Below, in pieces: positions 1 through 6,901 of a stretch of DNA of 26,214 nucleotides; position 1 is the stretch's first letter, and every line of letters starts with the position of its first letter. Under the pieces are notes generated by a model. The model made no database searches. It worked only from the letters and a program-made list of their open reading frames with translations, and was not told the DNA's origin. The position numbers and the translations under genes were made by a program. This DNA comes from Sutterella sp. (GTDB lineage Bacteria > Pseudomonadota > Gammaproteobacteria > Burkholderiales > Burkholderiaceae_F): assembly GCA_020025965.1 (NCBI GenBank), contig JAHHRG010000024.1:1-26214 (forward strand), read 5' to 3'.

Positions 1-546
1 CAGAGTTTCCTGAAAAATCATTAGAGCCGGAGTCGGACCGTCTCCGCCCCAACGATTCTCTGCCAAGACTTCATCATGCGCCGTGGCGTTCAAATGATCG
101 AGCACCTCTGGAGCGGCATGACTCCCCACCAGGAAAACGGTACCCGCACCGACTTCAACATCGAGACCGCCCTGACGATCGGCGGCTGAAACAAAAGAGG
201 AACCGCACCAATAGCCTCTCCCCGGCATGTCATAGTCGTCACCTTCGTTTCTCAAGGTAAGCGTCAGACGAGCACCTTCTTCTATTTGAAGATATCTCAA
301 ATTGAGCATAGAGCCCGTTTGCAGCCCCCATAGATCGGCTTCGCTCCCCAAAGACAAATTAATGCGAATGTCCTCGGCCACGCGTTCACCCGTGAAAGTG
401 AGATCTTGATCGCCGATGGCGTAATCACCTCGCACACTCGGCCAGTTCACAGCCGCCTTACCGGTCGCAGCGAGTGTCGGCAAAGAAAAGAGGGCCAACA
501 TCGTAGCGGTCATCAAGCTTTGGCGGAAAATCGGGTCAATAATCAC
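1..546 (-). CDS. Exported protein, N-terminal part (runs off left edge)
   Basis: An open frame of 182 codons reads without a stop from a GTG at 546 to the window edge. The start is set by a GGAGG ribosome site (553-557 on the complement) six bases upstream. The first 27 residues look like a Sec signal peptide: a short N-terminal stretch with one Arg, a hydrophobic core (about residues 11-22) and a probable cleavage near the Ala pair at 26-27. The rest is rich in Gly, Asp, Thr and alternating hydrophobic residues, as in beta-rich surface or autotransporter passenger proteins, and has a single Cys in the part seen. I do not recognise the family; a large autotransporter is possible because these are common in Sutterellaceae, but the C-terminal barrel lies outside the window. 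The gene is transcribed away from the upstream terminator, so it probably has its own promoter. Confidence 0.65.
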   Translation of the reverse strand, partial: MIIDPIFRQSLMTATMLALFSLPTLAATGKAAVNWPSVRGDYAIGDQDLTFTGERVAEDIRINLSLGSEADLWGLQTGSMLNLRYLQIEEGARLTLTLRNEGDDYDMPGRGYWCGSSFVSAADRQGGLDVEVGAGTVFLVGSHAAPEVLDHLNATAHDEVLAENRWGGDGPTPALMIFQETL

Positions 547-841
547 AGCGGTCCTCCGGTTAAGTTGAAAATTCTTTTCAGCGTACTATGAACAGTTCTT
601 TACCGTTTTCCAAAAATGATTACCGATTGATTCCTCTCAAGAACATTCTTCTTTAATTATTTTTCTATTGACAATTCTAAAAAATGCGAGAAGTCTCTTA
701 TAAATTAAGGTATTAGATCAAGAATGTCGCATTAAACAAATACCAAACTCACACAAGGAATTCATAAAATAAAAAAAGCGACGCGTTCAGAGAGTAGTCT
801 CTCCGAGCATCGTCGCTTTTTATTCGTTTAGTTAAGACGCT
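547..841. other. AT-rich intergenic region
   Basis: No gene is supported here. It holds the leader of the leftward exported protein and, at 773-821, the terminator of the leftward operon. Two long-range inverted repeats are visible: a 7-base arm at 683-689 with its complement at 727-733, and an 8-base arm at 643-650 with its complement at 720-727. A TTGACA at 668-673 and a TATAAA at 699-704 are 25 bases apart, too far for one sigma-70 promoter. No convincing promoter was found. Confidence 0.6.
773..821 (-). terminator. Intrinsic terminator of the lolC...UPF0210 operon
   Basis: Complementary arms AAAAAGCGACG (773-783) and CGTCGCTTTTT (811-821) enclose a second small hairpin (AGAGA/TCTCT). On the minus strand the outer stem is followed by a run of T. 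It lies about 20 bases after the UPF0210 stop. Confidence 0.85.
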
Positions 842-2215
842 TTAGTTCTTCAGAGAATGAATCGGCGCCGGGATTCGTCCGCCCAACTTCACAAATCCCG
901 TCGAATCGCCGCCCGGAACTCGGATAATGGCCGCCTCACCCAAGAGTCCACCAAATACCGCCTTTTCACCGACCGTCTTACCGGGAACCGGAATCAGACG
1001 CGCTGCCGTCGTCTTCGCATTAATCATCCCGATTGCCGCTTCGTCGGCAATCATGCCGGAGATGGTCGCCGCAGAGGTATCCCCCGGAATGGCAATCATG
1101 TCAAGCCCCACCGAGCAAACGCTCGTCATAGCTTCCAGTTTTTCCAACGTCAGAGCACCGCTTCGTGCGGCCGCCTCAATAGCACTGTCTTCCGACACGG
1201 GAATAAAAGCTCCTGACAGACCGCCCACATGAGACGAGGCGAAAACACCGCCCTTTTTCACCGCATCATTCAGCATAGCGAGAATGGCGGTCGTCCCCGG
1301 TGCTCCGATTGACGAAAGCCCCATCGACTGGAAGATTTCACCTACGCTGTCGCCCACGGCCGGAGTCGGCGCTAGAGAAAGGTCCGCAACACCGAAAGGC
1401 AGATTGAGACGCGAAGCCACTTCGTTACCGATCAATTCGCCGATACGAGTCACCTTAAAAGCGGTCGTTTTAATGACTTCGGCCGCATCCGTGACCGTCA
1501 GGTATTCGCCCTTGGCAGTCACAGCACGATCCAAAGCCTTCTTCACGACTCCCGGGCCCGAAACCCCCACGTTGATAACGACATCGGGTTCGCCCACGCC
1601 CAAATAGGCCCCGGCCATAAAGGGCACGTCCTGAGGAATATTGCAGAAGACAACAAGCTTCGCGCAGCCGATGGCATCGCGATCGGCTGTCGCATGCGCC
1701 ACATCAAGAATGCGTTCGCCCATCAGCTTCACGGCATCCATATTGATACCGGCCTTGGTGGAACCGACGTTAATCGACGAGCAGATACGATCGGTTGTTG
1801 CCAAGGCTTCGGGCAAGGAGTCAATCAGGTTTCTTTCGCCCGGCGTCACGCCTTTTTCAACGAGCGCACCGAAGCCACCGATAAAGTCAACGCCCACATC
1901 CTTCGCACATTCGTCAAGGATGCGGCAAACGCCCACCATCTGATCGCGCGTGAAACCCGAGCAGACGGTTCCTATGGGACTTACCGAAATGCGTTTGTTC
2001 ACAACGGGAATACCGTACTTGTCGCCCACAATGTCACAGGTCTGAACCAGATTCGAAGCGTGCTTTAGGATCTTGCTTCGCACCTTGTAGGCAAAAGTAT
2101 CGAAGTCGTGACTGGCGCAGTCAAAAAGATTGATGCCCATCGTTACAGTGCGAACGTCCAGATGTTCGCTTCTGAGCATATTGAGAGTATTGAGAACCTC
2201 GCGGTCGGTCAGCAT
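842..2215 (-). CDS. UPF0210 (DUF711/PFL-like) family protein
   Basis: The 457-residue protein matches the UPF0210 family along its whole length. The N-terminus (LDVRTVTMGINLFDC), the block YGIPVVNKRISVSPIGTV, the segment with SSINVGSTKAGINMD, and the Gly-rich C-terminal blocks GAPGTTAILAMLNDAVKKGG and SSHVGGLSGAFIPVSED are the family's conserved stretches. Members have a fold related to pyruvate formate-lyase, but no reaction is established and I see no glycyl-radical motif that would support lyase activity. It is the last gene of a leftward operon, 43 bases after a double-ACT gene. In many anaerobic Firmicutes a UPF0237 ACT protein sits immediately upstream of UPF0210, so the pair probably acts together, perhaps with the ACT protein sensing a small ligand (inference). 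The ATG start at 2215 is preceded by GGGA at suitable spacing. Confidence 0.92.
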   Translation of the reverse strand: MLTDREVLNTLNMLRSEHLDVRTVTMGINLFDCASHDFDTFAYKVRSKILKHASNLVQTCDIVGDKYGIPVVNKRISVSPIGTVCSGFTRDQMVGVCRILDECAKDVGVDFIGGFGALVEKGVTPGERNLIDSLPEALATTDRICSSINVGSTKAGINMDAVKLMGERILDVAHATADRDAIGCAKLVVFCNIPQDVPFMAGAYLGVGEPDVVINVGVSGPGVVKKALDRAVTAKGEYLTVTDAAEVIKTTAFKVTRIGELIGNEVASRLNLPFGVADLSLAPTPAVGDSVGEIFQSMGLSSIGAPGTTAILAMLNDAVKKGGVFASSHVGGLSGAFIPVSEDSAIEAAARSGALTLEKLEAMTSVCSVGLDMIAIPGDTSAATISGMIADEAAIGMINAKTTAARLIPVPGKTVGEKAVFGGLLGEAAIIRVPGGDSTGFVKLGGRIPAPIHSLKN

Positions 2216-2258
2216 GATGTTGGTCCCTTAAATCCTTAGATAGATGGTCGTCGCGTGA

Positions 2259-2828
2259 TCAGGCAATCTGGACGCGGTGAATTTCTTCGAAAATCGCACG
2301 GTGTTGCATATTGAGATGCAACCCCATTGAACGAGCACGCTCGCTCATGATGCGTTGCAGACTGCGCGTATCGACACTGTCGGGCACCGTGATTTCGAAA
2401 ACCTGCAAACTTTCGTCGTTTTCAATCGGGAAAGCGCGAAGGCTAGTCACATTGATACGCTGTTCGGCACAGATTCGGGAGAAGGTAGCGACAACGTCGG
2501 CACGCCCCGGCCCCCACACGCTCAGAACAAAGGGCTGACCTTCGCCAAAATGCATATCGTCTGCCGGCGTTTCAAAGTCGCGAATGATGACGGACAAGTG
2601 GAATTTTTTCGCGTGAAAAGCGCTTTCAAGTTCCTGCTTGATATGTTCGCTCTTGAGTTCTTCAGGCTTATGAGCCACCAGAATGGCGGCATATTGTTCG
2701 GCCAGTGTGCTTTGCGTGAGTTCTTCAATGTAGCAGTCAAGTCGGCCGAGCGTTTCCGCCGACGCGGCGACGATACCGGGCTGGTCCAATCCGAGCACGG
2801 CTACCAGAATCTTGTCTCGTTCTTGCAT
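2259..2828 (-). CDS. Double-ACT domain protein (UPF0237/GcvR-like)
   Basis: I choose the ATG at 2828 (189 residues); an in-frame TTG at 2879 would add 17 unconserved residues. Two ACT domains are visible: residues about 7-80, with the ligand-loop pattern LGLDQPGIVAA, and about 98-165, with the weaker pattern GPGRADVVATFSRI. The C-terminal tail QHRAIFEEIHRV resembles the end of UPF0237 proteins, which normally have a single ACT domain of about 90 residues; this one is about twice that length. ACT domains bind amino acids or other small ligands and often dimerise. No catalytic domain is present, so a regulatory or sensory role is likely. It lies between tatD and the UPF0210 gene, which is its usual genomic partner. 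GcvR-like proteins also have two ACT domains, but the partner gene favours the UPF0237 type. Confidence 0.85.
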   Translation of the reverse strand: MQERDKILVAVLGLDQPGIVAASAETLGRLDCYIEELTQSTLAEQYAAILVAHKPEELKSEHIKQELESAFHAKKFHLSVIIRDFETPADDMHFGEGQPFVLSVWGPGRADVVATFSRICAEQRINVTSLRAFPIENDESLQVFEITVPDSVDTRSLQRIMSERARSMGLHLNMQHRAIFEEIHRVQIA

Positions 2829-2938
2829 CTTTTCGTCCAAGGTGTGTTGTGTAAGGAGATGAAGCTCTGTTTTCAACAAAAACAGTCAATTTATTCACTT
2901 TAGCACCGTAACGAAGAAATGCGAATGCGAAGTTTTCC

Positions 2939-3736
2939 TTAGATACGTGTTTTACGAAGACGCGGGAAAGCCGCGATCGCATTCCGACGTGTAGAAGAAA
3001 TAACGGCTTCGAGCGTTTCGCCGCGAAGTTCGGCCGCTATCTTGGCTGTTTCGACGATGTCGGCAGGTTCCGTTCGATCGGAGCCTGCGTCTCGTCGTTG
3101 ACTTGACGGCATATCGGGTGCGTCGGTTTCAAGTACCCAGGCGTCTGTGGAAATTCCGGCCAAGTGTCGGCGAATTCTACGACTCCCGTCGTAGGTCGCC
3201 GCACCGCCAAAACCGAGTTTAAGCCCCATCTTGAGAAAAAAATCTCTTTCCTGCTCAGATCCGTTAAAGGCATGCACGACCCCCGAAACGGGCGGAATAC
3301 GCCGGAAATATTTGATAAGGCGAGAGGCGCTCTTTCTCACGTGAACAGAGACGGGAAGCGAATGGCGACGGGCGATCTTCAACTGCTCGACAAAAGCGTA
3401 TTCCTGCTTCTCATCGTCAAGCGGCACCAGCCCGTCAATACCTATTTCACCGATCCCGATAAAGCGAGGATCAGTGAGTGCTTCTTTCACACGAGCCTCC
3501 AGCAAAGCGAGATCATTCTCCTTCATTTCGGGCGTAGCGAGCGGGTGAATACCCAACATGTAGACACAGTCGAACCGGTGAGCAATCTCAATACAACGGC
3601 TCCAATCTGCCGCACTCCCTGCGCAGATGACATTTGTTTCGACACCCGCCTTACGCGCACTGGCAACGAGCTCGTCCAAATCGGGTGCCAAGCGCGCCGA
3701 TTGCAGATGGCAATGAGTGTCGATAATGCCGATCAT
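2939..3736 (-). CDS. tatD: TatD-family metal-dependent hydrolase/deoxyribonuclease
   Basis: The start is the ATG at 3736, which overlaps the lolD stop codon in an ATGA (265 residues, usual for the family). The TIM-barrel metal ligands are all present: DTHCH with His8 and His10, Glu97 in GIGEIGID, His132 in VSVHVRKS, His155 in VVHAFNG, and Asp205 in LETDAPDMP. TatD enzymes are Mg-dependent 3'-5' exonucleases linked to DNA repair and quality control in the cytosol. The location directly after lolD is unlike the tatABC context of E. coli, and the 4-base overlap implies translational coupling. The stop is 110 bases before the next gene, and a 7-base hairpin (2867-2873/2879-2885) lies in that gap without a clear T-run. 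Other YcfH-type paralogues cannot be told apart from sequence alone. Confidence 0.92.
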   Translation of the reverse strand: MIGIIDTHCHLQSARLAPDLDELVASARKAGVETNVICAGSAADWSRCIEIAHRFDCVYMLGIHPLATPEMKENDLALLEARVKEALTDPRFIGIGEIGIDGLVPLDDEKQEYAFVEQLKIARRHSLPVSVHVRKSASRLIKYFRRIPPVSGVVHAFNGSEQERDFFLKMGLKLGFGGAATYDGSRRIRRHLAGISTDAWVLETDAPDMPSSQRRDAGSDRTEPADIVETAKIAAELRGETLEAVISSTRRNAIAAFPRLRKTRI

Positions 3737-4416
3737 TTTTCCACCATCACGCCCGACTGCAGATTTAGGATTCGATCGCATCTGGCTGCCAGAGCGTCGT
3801 CATGCGTCACAATGACAATGGCCGTGCCGCGTTCGCGAGCGAGCTTCAAAAACAGATCGAAAACGGCCGACGCGGTCTCGCGATCGAGATTCCCCGTCGG
3901 TTCGTCAGCGAGAATGCAGGCGGGCTCTGTCACGATGGCGCGTGCAATGGCTACGCGCTGACGTTCGCCGCCAGACAGTTGCGACGGCAAATGGCTCTTG
4001 CGATGCAAAAGTCCGACAGCCTCGAGCATCTTTTCCGCACGCTGGCGACTCTTCTCCTTGTCGTCGCGACGAATCCACAAGGGCATCGCCACGTTATCCA
4101 AGGCCGTAAATTCGGGCAACAGATGATGGAACTGATAAACGAAACCGAGCGAGCGGTTTCTCAAGTCTCCGAGTGCCTTAGGACTCAACCCCGTCAAGTC
4201 CGTTCCCGCCACGACCACGCGCCCCGAGTCAATGGTGTCCAGGCCGCCCACGGCATGAAGGAGCGTGGATTTTCCAGAGCCCGACGCCCCAATCACAGCG
4301 ACAACCTCGCCCTTTTTAACAGTGAAGTTGACATCTTTAAGGACCGTTACCGGATCCCCGCCATCGCAATAAGTCTTCTTCACGCCTGCGACCATCACAA
4401 CCGATTCATTATTCAT
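3733..4416 (-). CDS. lolD: Lipoprotein-releasing ABC transporter, ATPase subunit LolD
   Basis: This 227-residue ABC ATPase has Walker A GASGSGKST (43-51), a Q-loop at Tyr94-Gln95, the signature LSGGERQRVAIAR (147-159), Walker B ILADEP (168-173) followed by TGNLD, and the switch His in VTHDD. The motif FVYQFHHLLPEFTALDNVAMPL is typical of LolD. It powers release of outer-membrane lipoproteins from the inner membrane to LolA. It overlaps the upstream permease gene by 8 bases and the downstream tatD by 4 bases, so the three genes are one transcriptional unit. Close MacB-type ATPases are excluded mainly by the LolC/E-type permease next door. Confidence 0.95.
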   Translation of the reverse strand: MNNESVVMVAGVKKTYCDGGDPVTVLKDVNFTVKKGEVVAVIGASGSGKSTLLHAVGGLDTIDSGRVVVAGTDLTGLSPKALGDLRNRSLGFVYQFHHLLPEFTALDNVAMPLWIRRDDKEKSRQRAEKMLEAVGLLHRKSHLPSQLSGGERQRVAIARAIVTEPACILADEPTGNLDRETASAVFDLFLKLARERGTAIVIVTHDDALAARCDRILNLQSGVMVEK

Positions 4417-5665
4417 AACGCAGGGCCTCCGCAGGTTGAGTTCTCGCCGCGCGCCAACTCGGATAGAGCGTCGCCACTAGGCTCAGAAGGAAAGAGAAAA
4501 CAGCAATAGGAATGATGTCCGACAGTCGCGGATCAGAGGGCATAGAACTGATGAAATAAATTTCCTTCGGGAGGAACTGAACACCCAAGAGGCTTTCAAT
4601 GCCGCTCACAATGGCACCGACATTTTCAGCAACAAGAAGTCCAGCACCTACGCCGACCGCCACACCTACAAGACCGACGATCGTCCCCTGGATCACAAAG
4701 ATGCGCATAATGGCACCTTCGCTTGCACCCAAAGTACGCAAAATGGCAATGTCGGCCTGCTTTTCCTTCACGGTCATAACCAAAGCCGACACTAGCCCGA
4801 AAGCGCCCACGAGCACAATCAGGAAGAGGATGATGCCCATCATGCGCTTTTCAACCTGAACGGCTGCGAACCACGTACGATTCTGCATTGACCAGTCGGT
4901 CGCATAGATGCCGTAAGGTAAGGTCTGCATGAGCTCTCGGGCAATCACCGGTGCTTCATCCATATTGTTGACACGCAAGCGAAGGCCCTGCGCTCCCCCT
5001 GTACGGAAAACAGCCGCCGCATCTTTTATATTTACGATTGCCATTGAGCTATCGTATTCATAGTGTCCCGAGACCAAATAGCCCTTCACCGTGAACTGCT
5101 TCATGCGAGGTACGAAGCCCGCAGGCGTCATATTCCCCTGCGGTACCATCATGGCTACCTTGTCACCCGGGCGCACTCGAAGCATGCGAGCCAAGTCACG
5201 ACCTAACAGAACGCCGAATTTACCGGGTTCCAAAACCGTCAGATCGGCTCCCGTCAAGTGTTCGTTAATGTCGCTTACCTTCGGTTCGTGCGCAGGATCG
5301 ATCCCTTTGATCATCGCACCGCGCATAGTCGAACCGGCAGTCAATAGCCCCTGCCCCTGAACATACGGTGCGGCAGCTGCCACACCTTCGTGCGCCGTTA
5401 CTTGTTCGGCCAATCGTTCCCAATCGTTTAAAGGCCCGACGGCGCTCGTCACTTCGATATGGGCAATGACACCCAACATACGGTCGCGCACTTCCTTCTG
5501 AAATCCGTTCATCACCGAAAGGACGATGATCAAAGCGGCGACACCTAGTGCAATCGACGTCACCGACATAGCGGAAATAAAGGACATGAATCTGTCTTTA
5601 CGGCGACCTCGTCGTCCCGCTCGCGTATACGTAAGCCCAATGCTAAGTTCGAATGGTATCTTCAC
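4409..5665 (-). CDS. lolC: Lipoprotein-releasing permease LolC/LolE (possibly LolF-type)
   Basis: The 418-residue protein has the LolC/E architecture. A first membrane helix (about residues 28-52) ends in the family motif LSVMNGFQKEVRDRMLG. A large periplasmic domain (about 55-270) follows. Then come three membrane helices around 275-400, with the coupling segment KEKQADIAILRTLGAS and the C-terminal YPSWRAARTQPAEALRYE. It forms the membrane channel of the LolD transporter. The start is a GTG at 5665 without a clear ribosome site; the N-terminal alignment with the family supports it. Only one permease gene lies beside lolD, whereas E. coli has lolC and lolE flanking lolD. This suggests the single-permease (LolF) arrangement seen in other proteobacteria, unless a second gene lies elsewhere. 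Confidence 0.93.
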   Translation of the reverse strand: MKIPFELSIGLTYTRAGRRGRRKDRFMSFISAMSVTSIALGVAALIIVLSVMNGFQKEVRDRMLGVIAHIEVTSAVGPLNDWERLAEQVTAHEGVAAAAPYVQGQGLLTAGSTMRGAMIKGIDPAHEPKVSDINEHLTGADLTVLEPGKFGVLLGRDLARMLRVRPGDKVAMMVPQGNMTPAGFVPRMKQFTVKGYLVSGHYEYDSSMAIVNIKDAAAVFRTGGAQGLRLRVNNMDEAPVIARELMQTLPYGIYATDWSMQNRTWFAAVQVEKRMMGIILFLIVLVGAFGLVSALVMTVKEKQADIAILRTLGASEGAIMRIFVIQGTIVGLVGVAVGVGAGLLVAENVGAIVSGIESLLGVQFLPKEIYFISSMPSDPRLSDIIPIAVFSFLLSLVATLYPSWRAARTQPAEALRYE

Positions 5666-5695
5666 GGTATTAATCTGTTTTTACGTGTGAGGATT

Positions 5696-5716
5696 AAAGC
5701 GCCCGCGGCGCTTTTT
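5696..5716 (+). terminator. Terminator-like hairpin in the lolC/rpfE-type divergent region
   Basis: Arms AAAGCGCC (5696-5703) and GGCGCTTT (5707-5714) with a 3-base loop are followed by two more T on the plus strand. No rightward gene ends here, so it may block transcripts running antisense to lolC, or be a structure in the lolC leader. Confidence 0.5.
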
Positions 5717-5821
5717 AGTCTTTCTCGAAAGCATACACGTTCGAAAGCCTCAACCGTCATCAGAAAGTGTGTTCGTCTTCCATTTCGAAACGCTTATTCA
5801 CGATTGAGCGGGGCTTCTCGC

Positions 5822-5827
5822 TACAAT
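5822..5827 (+). promoter_or_regulatory. Possible -10 element of the RpfE-type gene
   Basis: TACAAT lies only nine bases before the chosen ATG, with no good -35 at 17 bases. If used, transcription would begin about three bases before the ATG, giving a nearly leaderless mRNA; this agrees with the absence of a ribosome site. Confidence 0.3.
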
Positions 5828-5836
5828 CTACACACC

Positions 5837-6901
5837 ATGACCCAAGCATTTATTTTGATCCCCGGCGGCCGTTTGCCCGCCGATGTAGCCTCCGACGTTC
5901 TCAACCGCTGTTCTCTCGAAGAAAAGCATGCGCTTACCACGATCGGTGCCGGTGCCGGCCAGGCCGTTGAGCAGACCCTCGATACGGCCGTCTACCGCCG
6001 CGCCCCGCATCTCGTCTGGCTCTGGCGCGTCATTACGCGCCGTCCGGCTCCCCCGCAGGAAGCCCCCTGGCGATGGCTTGCCTTAGGGGGCCGCGAACAG
6101 GCAACCCAGTTCTGGAGTGTCGATCCAATCACGCTCGTTGACGGGCGCATTTCGAAAGTAACGCCCGAACTCTCCTTTGACGAATTCATGAAGCTCACAA
6201 TCGCGGTGGAACCTCTCTTTATGAAGGCGGGTTTCCGTATGCAGATGTGGGACAACATCTGGTTCGGTACGCGTAAGGAAGACTGGCAGGTCGTTACCGC
6301 CCCACGTATGGCAATGACGGGACTCACGATTGACGAGCTTCCGATTACAGGTGACGAAGCCGATGCCGCCCGTCAGCTTTTTAGGGCTGTCGCCGAAGTT
6401 TTGAAGGATCACCCGGTCAACATTGAACGTGAAAAAGCCGGTCTTCCGCGCATTGATGCACTGTGGGTGTCGGGGGGCGGCCATGAACAGCTCTTTTTCC
6501 CGCCCACGCTTATTCGAAGCGTTGCCTCGAACGACGCCGCTGTCCGCGGTTGGGCTAACGCGTCGAGCATTTTGATCGAGCGTATCGGCAAAAATACGGG
6601 CGACTGGCCTGAAGCCCCTTCAGGTGACGTTATTGCCGAAGCCGACGAACTCTATGACGCCTGGTTGCGTCAGGATTGGGATGCGTGGCGAGCCGAACTT
6701 CCGGCAGTCGCCCGCAAGGTCACCGACTATCGCGAACACGCCAAACGTTTCGGCGTCGACACAACACTCGTTATCGCTTTTGGTGACGGCCGTAGCGTAA
6801 CACTCGCGCCGGAAGGCAAGTCTCTCCTGAAAAAGCTCTTTGGCAACGCCGGAGGTTTGGACGCCAAAGAGTGGTGTTCGGAAGGAGTACTCACCGAATG
6901 A
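5837..6901 (+). CDS. RpfE-type regulatory-like protein (function unknown)
   Basis: The ATG at 5837 gives 354 residues beginning with MTQAFILIPGGRLP; an upstream in-frame ATG at 5687 would add 50 residues with no protein-like character. The sequence belongs to the family annotated in Burkholderiales as 'regulatory protein, RpfE type' or phosphoglycerate-mutase-like, which is found next to recJ in beta- and gammaproteobacteria, including the Xanthomonas rpf region. Recognisable features are the opening ILIPGG, the central MQMWDNIWFGTRKEDWQV and the segment LWVSGGGHEQLFF. I see no metal-ligand set of a real independent phosphoglycerate mutase, so no enzyme activity is claimed. The last codons overlap the recJ start in an ATGA, which implies coupled translation. 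No ribosome site precedes the ATG. Confidence 0.8.
   Translation: MTQAFILIPGGRLPADVASDVLNRCSLEEKHALTTIGAGAGQAVEQTLDTAVYRRAPHLVWLWRVITRRPAPPQEAPWRWLALGGREQATQFWSVDPITLVDGRISKVTPELSFDEFMKLTIAVEPLFMKAGFRMQMWDNIWFGTRKEDWQVVTAPRMAMTGLTIDELPITGDEADAARQLFRAVAEVLKDHPVNIEREKAGLPRIDALWVSGGGHEQLFFPPTLIRSVASNDAAVRGWANASSILIERIGKNTGDWPEAPSGDVIAEADELYDAWLRQDWDAWRAELPAVARKVTDYREHAKRFGVDTTLVIAFGDGRSVTLAPEGKSLLKKLFGNAGGLDAKEWCSEGVLTE

Noticed and set aside
406..591. Small plus-strand open frame at the left end
   Set aside because: It overlaps the start, signal peptide and ribosome site of the minus-strand exported protein.
668..704. TTGACA and TATAAA as a rightward promoter
   Set aside because: The 25-base spacing is far from the 16-18 bases needed, and no rightward gene follows.
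857..2068. Several open frames on the plus strand opposite the UPF0210 gene
   Set aside because: Their translations are Arg/Ser/Thr-rich with no family resemblance; they are shadows of the conserved minus-strand gene.
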